Positions 1 through 6,145 of a stretch of DNA of 11,090 bases are shown one piece after another (within the stretch, counting starts at the first letter, position 1; each line of letters opens with the position of its first letter). Source of the DNA: Nitrososphaerales archaeon TH703 (GTDB taxonomy: Archaea > Thermoproteota > Nitrososphaeria > Nitrososphaerales > Nitrososphaeraceae); assembly GCA_014523525.1 (NCBI GenBank), contig JAATVL010000082.1, positions 1 to 11,090 of the forward strand, in the 5' to 3' direction. The notes under the pieces are model-generated. The model was given only the letters and a program-made list of their open reading frames with translations, did not search any database and was not told where the DNA came from. Both the position numbers and the translations under genes were made by a program.

Positions 1-79
1 AATTTGCTGCAAGGATTGAAGTATCTGAGCCATCTACTGCCACCAATATCTTTTGATATGAAGTATCTGAGGTATTCAT
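1..79 (-). CDS. Universal stress protein (UspA family), N-terminal 26 residues only
   Basis: The reverse strand from the ATG at 79 reads MNTSDTSYQKILVAVDGSDT and continues SILAAN to the window edge. The stretch KILVAVDGSDTS is the first beta strand and nucleotide-contacting Asp (D16) of the UspA fold, so this is the start of a stress protein that binds ATP or AMP in the cytoplasm. The rest of the protein, including the C-terminal G-2X-G-9X-G(S/T) ATP motif, lies outside the window, so ATP-binding and non-ATP-binding types cannot be told apart. A TATA-like box on the same strand about 27 bases upstream supports this start and a leaderless mRNA. It is divergent from the gene at 283. Family assignment is good despite the short fragment because the first-strand signature is so typical. 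Confidence 0.8.
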   Translation of the reverse strand, partial: MNTSDTSYQKILVAVDGSDTSILAAN

Positions 80-100
80 TACATATTATGTCATAGTGAC

Positions 101-110
101 ATTATATAGA
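101..110 (-). promoter_or_regulatory. TATA box of the partial USP gene
   Basis: TCTATATAAT on the minus strand is centred about 27 bases before the ATG at 79. This is the spacing expected when transcription starts at or next to the start codon. Confidence 0.5.
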
Positions 111-282
111 CTGAATGCTAATTATTTCAAAATAGAATAAGTGAATTTATGTGCTCTATTCTTTTCAATATTGTTTCTATTCCAAATGGTGAGACTTCAA
201 AGTAGTGAAATTAGTAGAGTCAACTCAAACAGAATATATTAGATCATTCTCTCTCATAAACGGAGATAAGTGAAATGAGTTC

Positions 283-840
283 ATGGAGGTAGGCTCAATT
301 CTCTATTCTATAATTGATGAATTTGGTAAAGAAAAAATTCGTAGTGACCTTACATCCGACATTTCTTTATCTAGACATTACATTCAAAAGATAATGGATG
401 AATGCAAAAACCGGATCGAACTTCATGATGAATCGATTGTGGGATTACTTTGTGAGGCACTCTTGCATTTTATGTTGACTGTATGCACTTTACCATCTAC
501 AAGAAAGATAAAAATCAATAATACTATCTTGGATATAATAATCCCCGACGCCCGCACCCTCAAGAGTTCTCCTGCAAAATCACTTCTTATCCAGATAGTG
601 AAGGAGACTGATGGTGCAAATCAGTCAAAGATTAGTGACGTTACAAAATTTCAACCAGAGTTTAAGAATTTATGGATAGTATCCAACAAGTCACTTTCAA
701 TACCATACATAAATTACACAGTCGATTCCGAAGAAAAAGCACAACGGTCAGTAGAAAAACGAAACTACCGTGATATAATAGTGGATATTCATAATTTTTT
801 GGGTGAAACTGGCAATAAGGGCTTCAGGTTTTTCCATTGA
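283..840 (+). CDS. Hypothetical protein, possible PD-(D/E)XK-like fold
   Basis: This is a 185-residue soluble protein that I do not recognise. It has a helical N-terminal half (about 1-70), a probable beta hairpin (about 75-88, KIKINNTILDIIIPD), another hydrophobic strand (102-106, LIQIV) and a further strand at 129-134 (NLWIVS). A helix carrying E58, then D84 after a hairpin, then Q104 and K107 on the next strand recalls the core of PD-(D/E)XK nuclease-like proteins. The usual E-x-K is absent, however, so catalysis is doubtful and the fold is only a guess. There is no signal peptide or membrane segment. The ATG at 283 is the only good start because a stop lies in frame at 271. A TATA-like AGAATATATT lies at 231-240, which would leave a leader of about 20 bases. 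The gene is convergent with the cyclase gene. Confidence 0.65.
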   Translation: MEVGSILYSIIDEFGKEKIRSDLTSDISLSRHYIQKIMDECKNRIELHDESIVGLLCEALLHFMLTVCTLPSTRKIKINNTILDIIIPDARTLKSSPAKSLLIQIVKETDGANQSKISDVTKFQPEFKNLWIVSNKSLSIPYINYTVDSEEKAQRSVEKRNYRDIIVDIHNFLGETGNKGFRFFH

Positions 841-914
841 ATATGATACTTATCTCATTTGACTTTATCTAATTTTTGAAACTCTTCATAAACTCCAACC
901 CAACCCAGCTAAGG

Positions 915-1643
915 CTATGAAAAAGAAGAAGCTTTTTGATAGGAATATAATTTGTAAATGTTACCACCTGATTTATCGACATAATTCCATTTATTATATG
1001 GTAATTTAATACTGGTGAATCTGTTTCTAAATGAGTCGTCAGATGCAAATATGTCATAAACCGACTGATCAACTAAGATCTGATTCGATTGTGCTGCAGC
1101 CGTTATCTTTGAAGCGATACTTATGGTTGGCCCTACTAGGTCAATTGGAGCGATATCTATATTTTTGCCGTATAAGATCACCAGAGAGGGACCACAATTC
1201 AGCCCCACTTTTACTGTAATTTCTGAAAGATTATTATCTTTTAATATAGGATTTATGCATTCTCCGATGATCGAAAGAATACTGCAAGCAGAATTTAGTG
1301 CGTTTTCGCAGGCTTTCCTCTTATCAAATTCCGCAGGAAATATTCCAATTACAGAATCACCGACATACTTTAAGACATAACCGCCATGTCCGATTATTAC
1401 AAGCCTGGTTTCCTGCGAAAAAACCTGTACTATGGCTGCAAATTTTGATGGTGGTAAGGTGATACTCATTTGTGTAGACCGATTAATATCTATAATTAAA
1501 ACAGCCATTGTTGTGTTTGAATTGATATGTCTCTTTAAGAGTTGTTTTGATTGCTCGGTAGTTAAGTCAAATTCTAGACCGTTTTTTATTGTATGTAGTA
1601 CTCTGGATTTTATCTGCTTAACGTCTTGCTCTGAAGACAGCAT
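915..1643 (-). CDS. Class III adenylate/guanylate cyclase catalytic-domain protein
   Basis: This 242-residue protein is essentially one soluble cyclase homology domain, from about 44 to 235. The family converts ATP (or GTP) to the cyclic 3',5'-monophosphate and works as a dimer with two shared active sites. The first metal Asp is in VLIIDINRST (D52). The second is in LKYVGDSVIG (D96), with substrate-contacting K92 just before it. VKVGLNCGPS and DLVGPTISIASKI follow, with D168 at the base-recognition position. The transition-state Asn and Arg of the usual VNxAxR motif are replaced by S175 and K179, so activity may be low or altered, or the protein may act only as a nucleotide sensor or heterodimer partner. 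No transmembrane, HAMP, PAS or GAF module is present, so input must come from partners. The ATG at 1643 has a TATA-like box about 28 bases upstream. The family is certain; activity is not. Confidence 0.9.
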   Translation of the reverse strand: MLSSEQDVKQIKSRVLHTIKNGLEFDLTTEQSKQLLKRHINSNTTMAVLIIDINRSTQMSITLPPSKFAAIVQVFSQETRLVIIGHGGYVLKYVGDSVIGIFPAEFDKRKACENALNSACSILSIIGECINPILKDNNLSEITVKVGLNCGPSLVILYGKNIDIAPIDLVGPTISIASKITAAAQSNQILVDQSVYDIFASDDSFRNRFTSIKLPYNKWNYVDKSGGNIYKLYSYQKASSFS

Positions 1644-1666
1644 TATTACTTGCCTATCAAAAATAG

Positions 1667-1676
1667 ACTTTTATGA
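1667..1676 (-). promoter_or_regulatory. Probable TATA box of the cyclase gene
   Basis: TCATAAAAGT on the minus strand lies about 28 bases before the ATG at 1643, consistent with a leaderless or nearly leaderless transcript. A second AT-rich element, CTTATAGG, lies about 40 bases upstream and would give a short leader instead. Confidence 0.35.
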
Positions 1677-1883
1677 ATCCTATAAGCTTTCTGTTTCAAT
1701 TGTTTATCTATAACTTTTGTCCCGATTAGTTTAGATTCCTTTAGTAAATTTCACTATGGCAAGGACCTTATTAATCCTATAATGTATTGCAACAAATCTA
1801 CCGCCCTTGCGATTTATAGTTTGATACCTGATGCATAGGATGTGTTATTATAGAAGGGAACGTTATTTCAACTTTCCTTTAGG

Positions 1884-2033
1884 TTGATACCAAGTTTAGA
1901 TGTGTCTAGGACCAAAAGAGAACTTGCGGTAGTACAAAATGAAATTGATGAGTGTGTCGGGCTTGTGGAAGAGGATACTTTGTATAGCCTATATCTGTCT
2001 CTAATGGAGGATACTTGTCCAGGACGCTACTAG
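1884..2033 (+). CDS. Candidate small protein, 49 residues, TTG start
   Basis: A short frame from the TTG at 1884 to the TAG at 2031-2033 encodes an acidic peptide that starts IPSLDVSRTKRELAVVQNEI after the initiator and ends in MEDTCPGRY. The pattern of charged and hydrophobic residues (RTKRELAVVQNEIDECVGLVEE) looks like an amphipathic helix of a genuine protein. It does not have the Ile/Lys/Asn-rich look of random AT-rich frames. The frame is open upstream to 1854 without a better start. An AT-rich element, GTTATTATAG at about 1843-1852, could be a TATA box, giving a leader of about 10 bases. I recognise no family; two cysteines (residues 27 and 45 or so) are present. Chance remains possible at this length. 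Confidence 0.4.
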   Translation: MIPSLDVSRTKRELAVVQNEIDECVGLVEEDTLYSLYLSLMEDTCPGRY

Positions 2034-2187
2034 TCACGAAGAAATAACAATTCTTCAAACTATATTCTAAACTATATGAAAAAATAAAAATAAAGGACTC
2101 ATAGTCACAAATCGAGATATTCAAACTCGAATGGAATATGGAATAAGACCATTTAGAGTAGAATTCTTAATTAGAACTAGGAAAAGT

Positions 2188-2197
2188 AGATATATCC
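2188..2197 (+). promoter_or_regulatory. TATA box of the 90-residue gene
   Basis: AGATATATCC is centred about 27 bases before the ATG at 2220. It favours that start over the internal ATG at 2310, which lacks a TATA-like box at the right distance. Confidence 0.4.
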
Positions 2198-2219
2198 TCT
2201 ATCATCTCATTTTAGATAT

Positions 2220-2492
2220 ATGCAAGAGCCTAATTCAACCCGGAAAAGAATCAGAGGAGAAGAAAGAGTTGCGGCAAATTCACTTAGAACTTTGGTTTAT
2301 TCTATTGCCATGAGTGTCGAGGATAAAGTCGTATTGGAGGACATGATAAACAAACTCTCTCAAGAAGCCGATACTATGTTGGATATCATAAATGACATTC
2401 CTAAAAAACACCAGAAGGAACTACTACTTGGTTACAAGACATTGTTGCAGAGTGGCATCGATGCAGTGAATCGTAGACTTACAAATCTATGA
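2220..2492 (+). CDS. Small helical hypothetical protein
   Basis: This 90-residue protein has a basic N-terminus (1-30) followed by a strongly helical, charged part from M31 (MSVEDKVVLEDMINKLSQEA) to the end. The C-terminal 60 residues look like a compact helical hairpin with IPKKHQKELLLGYKTLL as the second helix. There is no signal peptide, membrane segment or cysteine pair. Two starts are possible. The ATG at 2220 is supported by a TATA box 27 bases upstream. The ATG at 2310 would give a 60-residue protein containing all of the well-ordered part. I do not recognise a family, so no function is assigned. The coding nature of the C-terminal part is convincing by composition. The gene converges on the gene ending at 2579. 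Confidence 0.6.
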   Translation: MQEPNSTRKRIRGEERVAANSLRTLVYSIAMSVEDKVVLEDMINKLSQEADTMLDIINDIPKKHQKELLLGYKTLLQSGIDAVNRRLTNL

Positions 2493-2578
2493 CCTAAGAC
2501 ACCTTCAATCCGATTTTCACTTCAATCGAACTAAATGGCCATACAATTTCTATCTTTTCTTTAGGATTTGAAAGTCAT

Positions 2579-2881
2579 TCAGTCCCAATCGCTCTGGGTC
2601 TTTTTAGCCTGAAGCAAGCCTTTTGATGTTGGCGTAACAATACCATCCCAAATTCTTATAAATCCCCTAGCTTTTTCGTACTCTATAAGCGTCTCAATTA
2701 TAAACGGTTCACCCGGAGTGAAGATTGGCAGTCTGGTTGACTTGAAATCTCGTATCTTAAAGGCTGTTGGAGAGCCCTTTCTGCATGCTTCATCATACAT
2801 TTCGAACAGTTCCTTCATGAAATTCCATATGAGAAATTTCTTATTCCTAATTGAGCTAGCTCTAGGATTTAATTGAACCAT
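2579..2881 (-). CDS. Hypothetical protein, possible small winged-helix protein
   Basis: This is a 100-residue soluble protein. The N-terminal third is helical (FLIWNFMKELFEMYDEACRK, 16-35). The C-terminal part, PFIIETLIEYEKARGFIRIW (59-78) then DGIVTPTSKGLLQAKK, reads like recognition helix, beta wing and closing helix of a winged-helix DNA-binding fold. The pattern G-F-I-R-I-x-D-G-I-V-x-P-T-x-K-G-L is typical of such wings. This is judged from residue pattern alone. The ATG at 2881 follows an in-frame stop closely, so the start is secure. A TATA-like CTTATACAG lies 25 bases upstream. The upstream region carries ATGCATTGCA and a TTGCA-N6-TGCAA inverted repeat, possible operator elements. Confidence 0.65.
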   Translation of the reverse strand: MVQLNPRASSIRNKKFLIWNFMKELFEMYDEACRKGSPTAFKIRDFKSTRLPIFTPGEPFIIETLIEYEKARGFIRIWDGIVTPTSKGLLQAKKTQSDWD

Positions 2882-2900
2882 CGATTATATTTCCACGAAT

Positions 2901-2910
2901 CTGTATAAGA
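2901..2910 (-). promoter_or_regulatory. TATA box of the 100-residue gene
   Basis: TCTTATACAG on the minus strand is centred about 25 bases before the ATG at 2881, fitting a leaderless transcript. Confidence 0.5.
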
Positions 2911-2919
2911 CCAGTAGGA

Positions 2920-2940
2920 TTGCACAGAATTGCAATGCAT
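2920..2940. promoter_or_regulatory. Operator-like inverted repeat with ATGCATTGCA element
   Basis: On the plus strand TTGCA (2920-2924) and TGCAA (2931-2935) form an inverted repeat around a 6-base spacer. TGCAATGCAT (2931-2940) is the same 10-mer found in the palindrome at 10314-10327. It sits just upstream of the TATA box of the minus-strand gene ending at 2881. Regulatory function is inferred from position and symmetry only. Confidence 0.35.
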
Positions 2941-3442
2941 CCTATTTGTTATGATCAGCTTTACATTATGAATACAAAAACTAGAATGTCTTTCATCCTA
3001 TTGCAGGCAAGGAAATACGTTCACACTCAATCTAAATTGTTTCTCCTTTGAATCTGGATTGCTAATACTAACACAAATAGATACACAAAATTTTCCAATA
3101 ATTTAGATGATGGTATTTCAACGATTGCAGGGAGTCTTGAAAGAAATATTTTCTAACAAACATGTTACGTCTCTGATAAAGTATTGAAGCCTGATAAATA
3201 CATGAAACTGCAAGAGATGGAATAAGAGGTAAAACAATTTCATCGTAGTTTTCGTCAAATAGACTGCTGACACAACTGAGCGTGATCGTTCCTTAAATTT
3301 GCTCATGTAATAACATTTTATGTTAGAAGTATTATCTAATTATCTAGTTAAATAAGATAGTGACTGATAAGATTTTACCGCTTATACGCATTACTCCACC
3401 TATCAATCCAAGGCTGGCGGAAAACCATTAAGATAAATAAAG

Positions 3443-3475
3443 GCAGTGGAAGTTACTGCATACTAGTAGTTTTTT
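3443..3475 (+). terminator. Small hairpin followed by six T
   Basis: GCAGT (3443-3447) pairs perfectly with ACTGC (3455-3459) around a 7-base loop, and six T follow at 3470-3475 after a 10-base gap. The layout resembles a terminator or the 3' end of a small RNA. No gene on the plus strand lies just upstream, so it would end an unannotated transcript, or it may be chance. Confidence 0.25.
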
Positions 3476-3624
3476 GTTATGAACTTAATTATGATCCCCC
3501 GTTAAACAAAAAAATGACGATTTATACTGTCGTTTCTACATTCTTACGATATTGTGTCTTATAGCAAAACAAAATTGGCATAAGATTAACTCGGTTCATG
3601 TTATAATTTGTGATGAATAAGCTC

Positions 3625-3646
3625 GTTAAATAACAGTTATTATAAT
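3625..3646 (+). promoter_or_regulatory. Two overlapping TATA-like elements of the four-CBS gene
   Basis: GTTAAATAAC (3625-3634) is about 26 bases before the TTG at 3655. TTATTATAAT (3637-3646) is about 26 bases before the ATG at 3667. Each would give a leaderless mRNA with a different start codon. Confidence 0.35.
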
Positions 3647-3654
3647 AAGATCTG

Positions 3655-4467
3655 TTGGCAAAGGTGATGGATGTCATCCTAAGAGATTCTGTTTCACAGA
3701 TATTCAAGCGACCATACTTATCAGTTCCTCCTGATTCTACCTTGATGCAGATTGCACCTTTTTTGGCAATAGGACCACAGATATATGTAGATGGTTTAGT
3801 TGTTATAGAAGCTGAAAGGCCAATTGGTAGGATTAGTAGTAAACAAATCCTACTCACTATTATAAATACCAAATACCCAGACTGGCTGAATGTAAGAGCA
3901 TCGCAGATGATGGATAATTCTGGAATCTCACTTGAAATGGATCTCCCGCTCAGTAAAGCCATAAATATTTTTAGACAAACATCATTTGCTTTTATACCAA
4001 TAACGAAATCAGGTTCAGTTGTAGCCTCACTCTCCATAAGGGATTTTTTACCTATAATAGCAGGAAGCACTCTCGATGTTTCATTAAAAGATATTTCTTC
4101 TCCACTAGTATTATTGTCAAACAAAACAAACCTAAGAGTGGCCTTGAGCATTATGTTTGAGAAGAAGATAAGGAACATGATTACTAAAATCGAGAATGAC
4201 TATTATATTGCAAACGATAGGAATATTCTGGAATTTCTATTTAGTCATAGTGGTAGAAAACTAATGCAAACTAACAATGAGGGTGTACAGGCAGTTGGGG
4301 TTGATCTTATCGACATGGCACCTGCAATTAAGGTTAAACAAAATACAACAGTAAATCAAGCTGCGCAGTTACTGATGGATTTTAATACGTCTTGCTTGCT
4401 GCTTGGAGAATTTATAATAACTCCTTGGGATATCGTAATGAAAACAATTGAGAAGATCCATAACTGA
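3655..4467 (+). CDS. Protein with four CBS domains
   Basis: This 270-residue soluble protein consists almost wholly of CBS modules: about 14-72 (ending in a PIGRISSKQIL strand-helix), 82-138 (SVVASLSIRDFLP), 145-196 and 218-266 (IITPWDIV). CBS pairs (Bateman modules) bind AMP, ADP, ATP or SAM in the cleft between domains and report energy state. The third and fourth are more diverged, and the fourth has lost the middle of its core. There is no attached enzyme, channel or DNA-binding domain, so it probably regulates a partner. The start is open: TTG at 3655 fits a TATA-like GTTAAATAAC about 26 bases upstream, while ATG at 3667 fits ATTATAAT about 26 bases upstream and would shorten the protein by four residues. 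A long minus-strand frame across this gene is an antisense shadow. Confidence 0.85.
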   Translation: MAKVMDVILRDSVSQIFKRPYLSVPPDSTLMQIAPFLAIGPQIYVDGLVVIEAERPIGRISSKQILLTIINTKYPDWLNVRASQMMDNSGISLEMDLPLSKAINIFRQTSFAFIPITKSGSVVASLSIRDFLPIIAGSTLDVSLKDISSPLVLLSNKTNLRVALSIMFEKKIRNMITKIENDYYIANDRNILEFLFSHSGRKLMQTNNEGVQAVGVDLIDMAPAIKVKQNTTVNQAAQLLMDFNTSCLLLGEFIITPWDIVMKTIEKIHN

Positions 4468-4700
4468 TGGGATTAAATTATTCGCACATCTTAATTGAAG
4501 ATGATATGCGTGTCATAACATTTCGTTTAACAAAATCTATTCTGGTAATACTTGTGACATCGATAGGATCGCGCAGTTATGCTTAATCTCTCCAGAAAGC
4601 ACTTGTTCATGTATTTTCTTGTTTTACTTCTATAATAGATATGTCGTTAGGTTTTGAATTATTGGGATTAATAAGAAGAGAATTTTGTTCCTACAAAAAT

Positions 4701-4717
4701 GTCAGTGATTCACTGAC
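4701..4717. promoter_or_regulatory. Perfect 17-base palindrome upstream of pncB, operator candidate
   Basis: GTCAGTGATTCACTGAC consists of two perfect 8-base arms around a single central base. It ends 21 bases before the TATA box and 54 bases before the TTG start of the nicotinate phosphoribosyltransferase gene. That is where archaeal activators or repressors commonly bind. The arms are not AT-only, so this symmetry is unlikely to be chance. No following T-run argues against a terminator. The regulator is unknown. Confidence 0.55.
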
Positions 4718-4738
4718 TACATGATTCGTCCCTTTACT

Positions 4739-4747
4739 CTTTTATCG
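4739..4747 (+). promoter_or_regulatory. TATA box of the NAD salvage operon
   Basis: CTTTTATCG is centred about 28 bases before the TTG at 4772. It supports initiation at that codon on a leaderless transcript. Confidence 0.4.
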
Positions 4748-4771
4748 TGGTTAAGTCAAATATAGATAGAA

Positions 4772-6145
4772 TTGGATAGTTTCTTGCTCCCAGAGAGAGA
4801 TATTGCACTTTTTACTGACTTTTATGAGCTAAGCATGGCAGCTGCGTATTATGACTCAAACCAGAAGGATACGATTGGTTTATTTGAAATGTTTGTCAGA
4901 AAACTTCCAAGGAATAGAAGTTATCTTGTTACTGCTGGATTGGAACAAGTGATCGATTTTCTTCTAAATTTCCGGTTCGAACATGATCATATTGAATATC
5001 TTAGAAATCATAAAATGTTCAATAATGTGAGCGATAAATTCTTTGAATATCTTTCAGAATTGAAGTTCACTGGGAATCTTTGGGCGATGCCCGAAGGCAG
5101 TATAGTTTTTCCAAATGAACCATTCCTAAGAATAGAAGCACCGATTATTGAAGCACAAGTGATCGAAACTTATATACTTTCAGTAATTAATTTTCAAACT
5201 CTCATTGCTTCTAAAGCATCTCGGATAGTTGAAGCCGCGCAAGGACGTCCTATTATTGAATTTGGATCAAGACGAGCCCACGGGCCAAATGCCGGAATTC
5301 TTGCAGCCAGGGCCAGTATTATAGGAGGATGTCAGGGAACTTCTAACACATATGCGGCGTACAAGATGGGAATACCTGCAAGCGGCACAATGGCACACTC
5401 GTTTGTTATGAATTTTGCAAGTGAAGAAGAGGCTTTCCAAGCATTTTGCAAAGTATTTCCACAATCGACATTACTAATTGACACCTATGATCCTATTAAT
5501 GCGGTGAAAATTGCAACACAAAAACGATTGGAATTTGAAGGCGTAAGGATAGATAGTGGGGATATATTCAGTATAAGTAAAGAAATAAGAAGGGTCCTTG
5601 ATGATGCGGGTCGTAAGTCTGCAAAGATAATGGCGACGGGTGATCTTAATGAACACATAATTTGTAATATGGTATCAAAACATGCACCAATAGATTATTT
5701 TGGAGTAGGTACTGAACTTTCTACTTCAAGAGATGATCCAGCCTTAAACGGTGTTTACAAGCTTGTCGCAATTAAGATCAAGTCAAATAACTTACCAAAC
5801 AAATATCAAACAATTTACAAGAGAAAGAAAAGTCCAGGAAAGGAAAATTATGGGGGCCCAAAGCAAGTTTATAGGTTAATACGTGATAACACATTGATTA
5901 CAGATATACTTACATTGAATGACGAAGAGGTGAGCTGCGGCAGTCCTATGTTAAAACAATACATAAAAGGTGGCATGATGGTAGAAGGATTGCCTTCGAT
6001 CTTTGAAATCCGCAGCAGGGTCAGGAATCAAGTGAATATCCTTCCTGAACAATTCAGGAAATTGGATTATGTTCCTGACTCGTTTCCTGTGGTCATTAGT
6101 GATAAACTCATGATGACAAGTAAGATATCTTATCAGAATGAATAA
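4772..6145 (+). CDS. pncB: Nicotinate phosphoribosyltransferase
   Basis: This 457-residue cytoplasmic enzyme joins nicotinate and PRPP, with ATP hydrolysis in most members, to form nicotinate mononucleotide in the Preiss-Handler NAD salvage route. Family signatures appear in order: LFTDFYELSMAAAYY near the N-terminus (13-27), FEMFVRKLPRNRSYLVTAGL (38-57), EFGSRRAHGPN (163-173), GGCQGTSNTYAA (185-196), GTMAHSFVM (205-213) with H209 as the expected phosphorylated catalytic His, DTYD (237-240), VRIDSGDI (258-265), ATGDLNE (288-294) and FGVGTELSTS (310-319). Length is normal and nothing is truncated. A TTG start at 4772 is required: an in-frame stop lies at 4763 and the next ATG would remove the conserved N-terminus. 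The gene overlaps the nicotinamidase-like gene by 8 bases, indicating one operon that turns nicotinamide into NaMN. A palindromic operator candidate lies upstream. Confidence 0.95.
   Translation: MDSFLLPERDIALFTDFYELSMAAAYYDSNQKDTIGLFEMFVRKLPRNRSYLVTAGLEQVIDFLLNFRFEHDHIEYLRNHKMFNNVSDKFFEYLSELKFTGNLWAMPEGSIVFPNEPFLRIEAPIIEAQVIETYILSVINFQTLIASKASRIVEAAQGRPIIEFGSRRAHGPNAGILAARASIIGGCQGTSNTYAAYKMGIPASGTMAHSFVMNFASEEEAFQAFCKVFPQSTLLIDTYDPINAVKIATQKRLEFEGVRIDSGDIFSISKEIRRVLDDAGRKSAKIMATGDLNEHIICNMVSKHAPIDYFGVGTELSTSRDDPALNGVYKLVAIKIKSNNLPNKYQTIYKRKKSPGKENYGGPKQVYRLIRDNTLITDILTLNDEEVSCGSPMLKQYIKGGMMVEGLPSIFEIRSRVRNQVNILPEQFRKLDYVPDSFPVVISDKLMMTSKISYQNE

Larger units (their letters stand above)
1644..2219. 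other. Sparse region between the cyclase and the gene at 2220
   Basis: This stretch holds the cyclase promoter, the promoter of the gene at 2220, and one candidate small gene (1884-2033). A short direct repeat, AAACTATAT at 2057-2065 and 2069-2077, is also present. I see no RNA gene or mobile element. A 72-codon frame on the minus strand across 1906-2124 runs antisense to the candidate small gene and has a composition unlike a protein. Confidence 0.5.
2882..3654. other. Long region without a convincing intact gene
   Basis: About 770 bases between divergent genes. The stretch holds the promoter and operator-like elements of the gene at 2881, a hairpin followed by a T-run (3443-3475), and the promoter of the CBS gene at 3655. 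A 62-codon minus-strand frame (3118-3306) starts plausibly (MSKFKERSRS) but turns into an unlikely Leu/Phe/His-rich sequence. An overlapping frame from 3244 holds CIYQASILYQRRNMF, faintly like archaeal winged-helix regulators. It may be a decayed gene. I see no tRNA or repeat array. Confidence 0.5.
4468..4771. other. Intergenic region carrying the pncB control region
   Basis: About 300 bases with no convincing frame on either strand. The downstream third holds a perfect palindrome (4701-4717) and the TATA box of the next gene. The remainder shows nothing I can identify. Confidence 0.5.

Noticed and set aside
1123..1713. Plus-strand frames of 85 and 93 codons across the cyclase
   Set aside because: They are antisense to an unmistakable cyclase domain and show no protein-like pattern.
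1906..2124. 72-codon minus-strand frame
   Set aside because: Aromatic- and Ser-rich composition without pattern, antisense to the more protein-like candidate at 1884-2033.
3118..3306. 62-codon minus-strand frame as an intact gene
   Set aside because: Only the first ten residues look natural; the rest is a Leu/Phe/His run and no TATA box is at the expected distance. Kept only as a possible remnant.
3380..3430. Slightly GC-richer patch considered as a tRNA or structured RNA gene
   Set aside because: No acceptor stem, T-loop or anticodon arm pattern could be formed by eye on either strand.
3522..4178. 218-codon frame on the minus strand across the four-CBS gene
   Set aside because: It lies antisense to a clear CBS protein and its own sequence (Ser, Ile and Cys rich, no domain pattern) looks like a reverse translation shadow.
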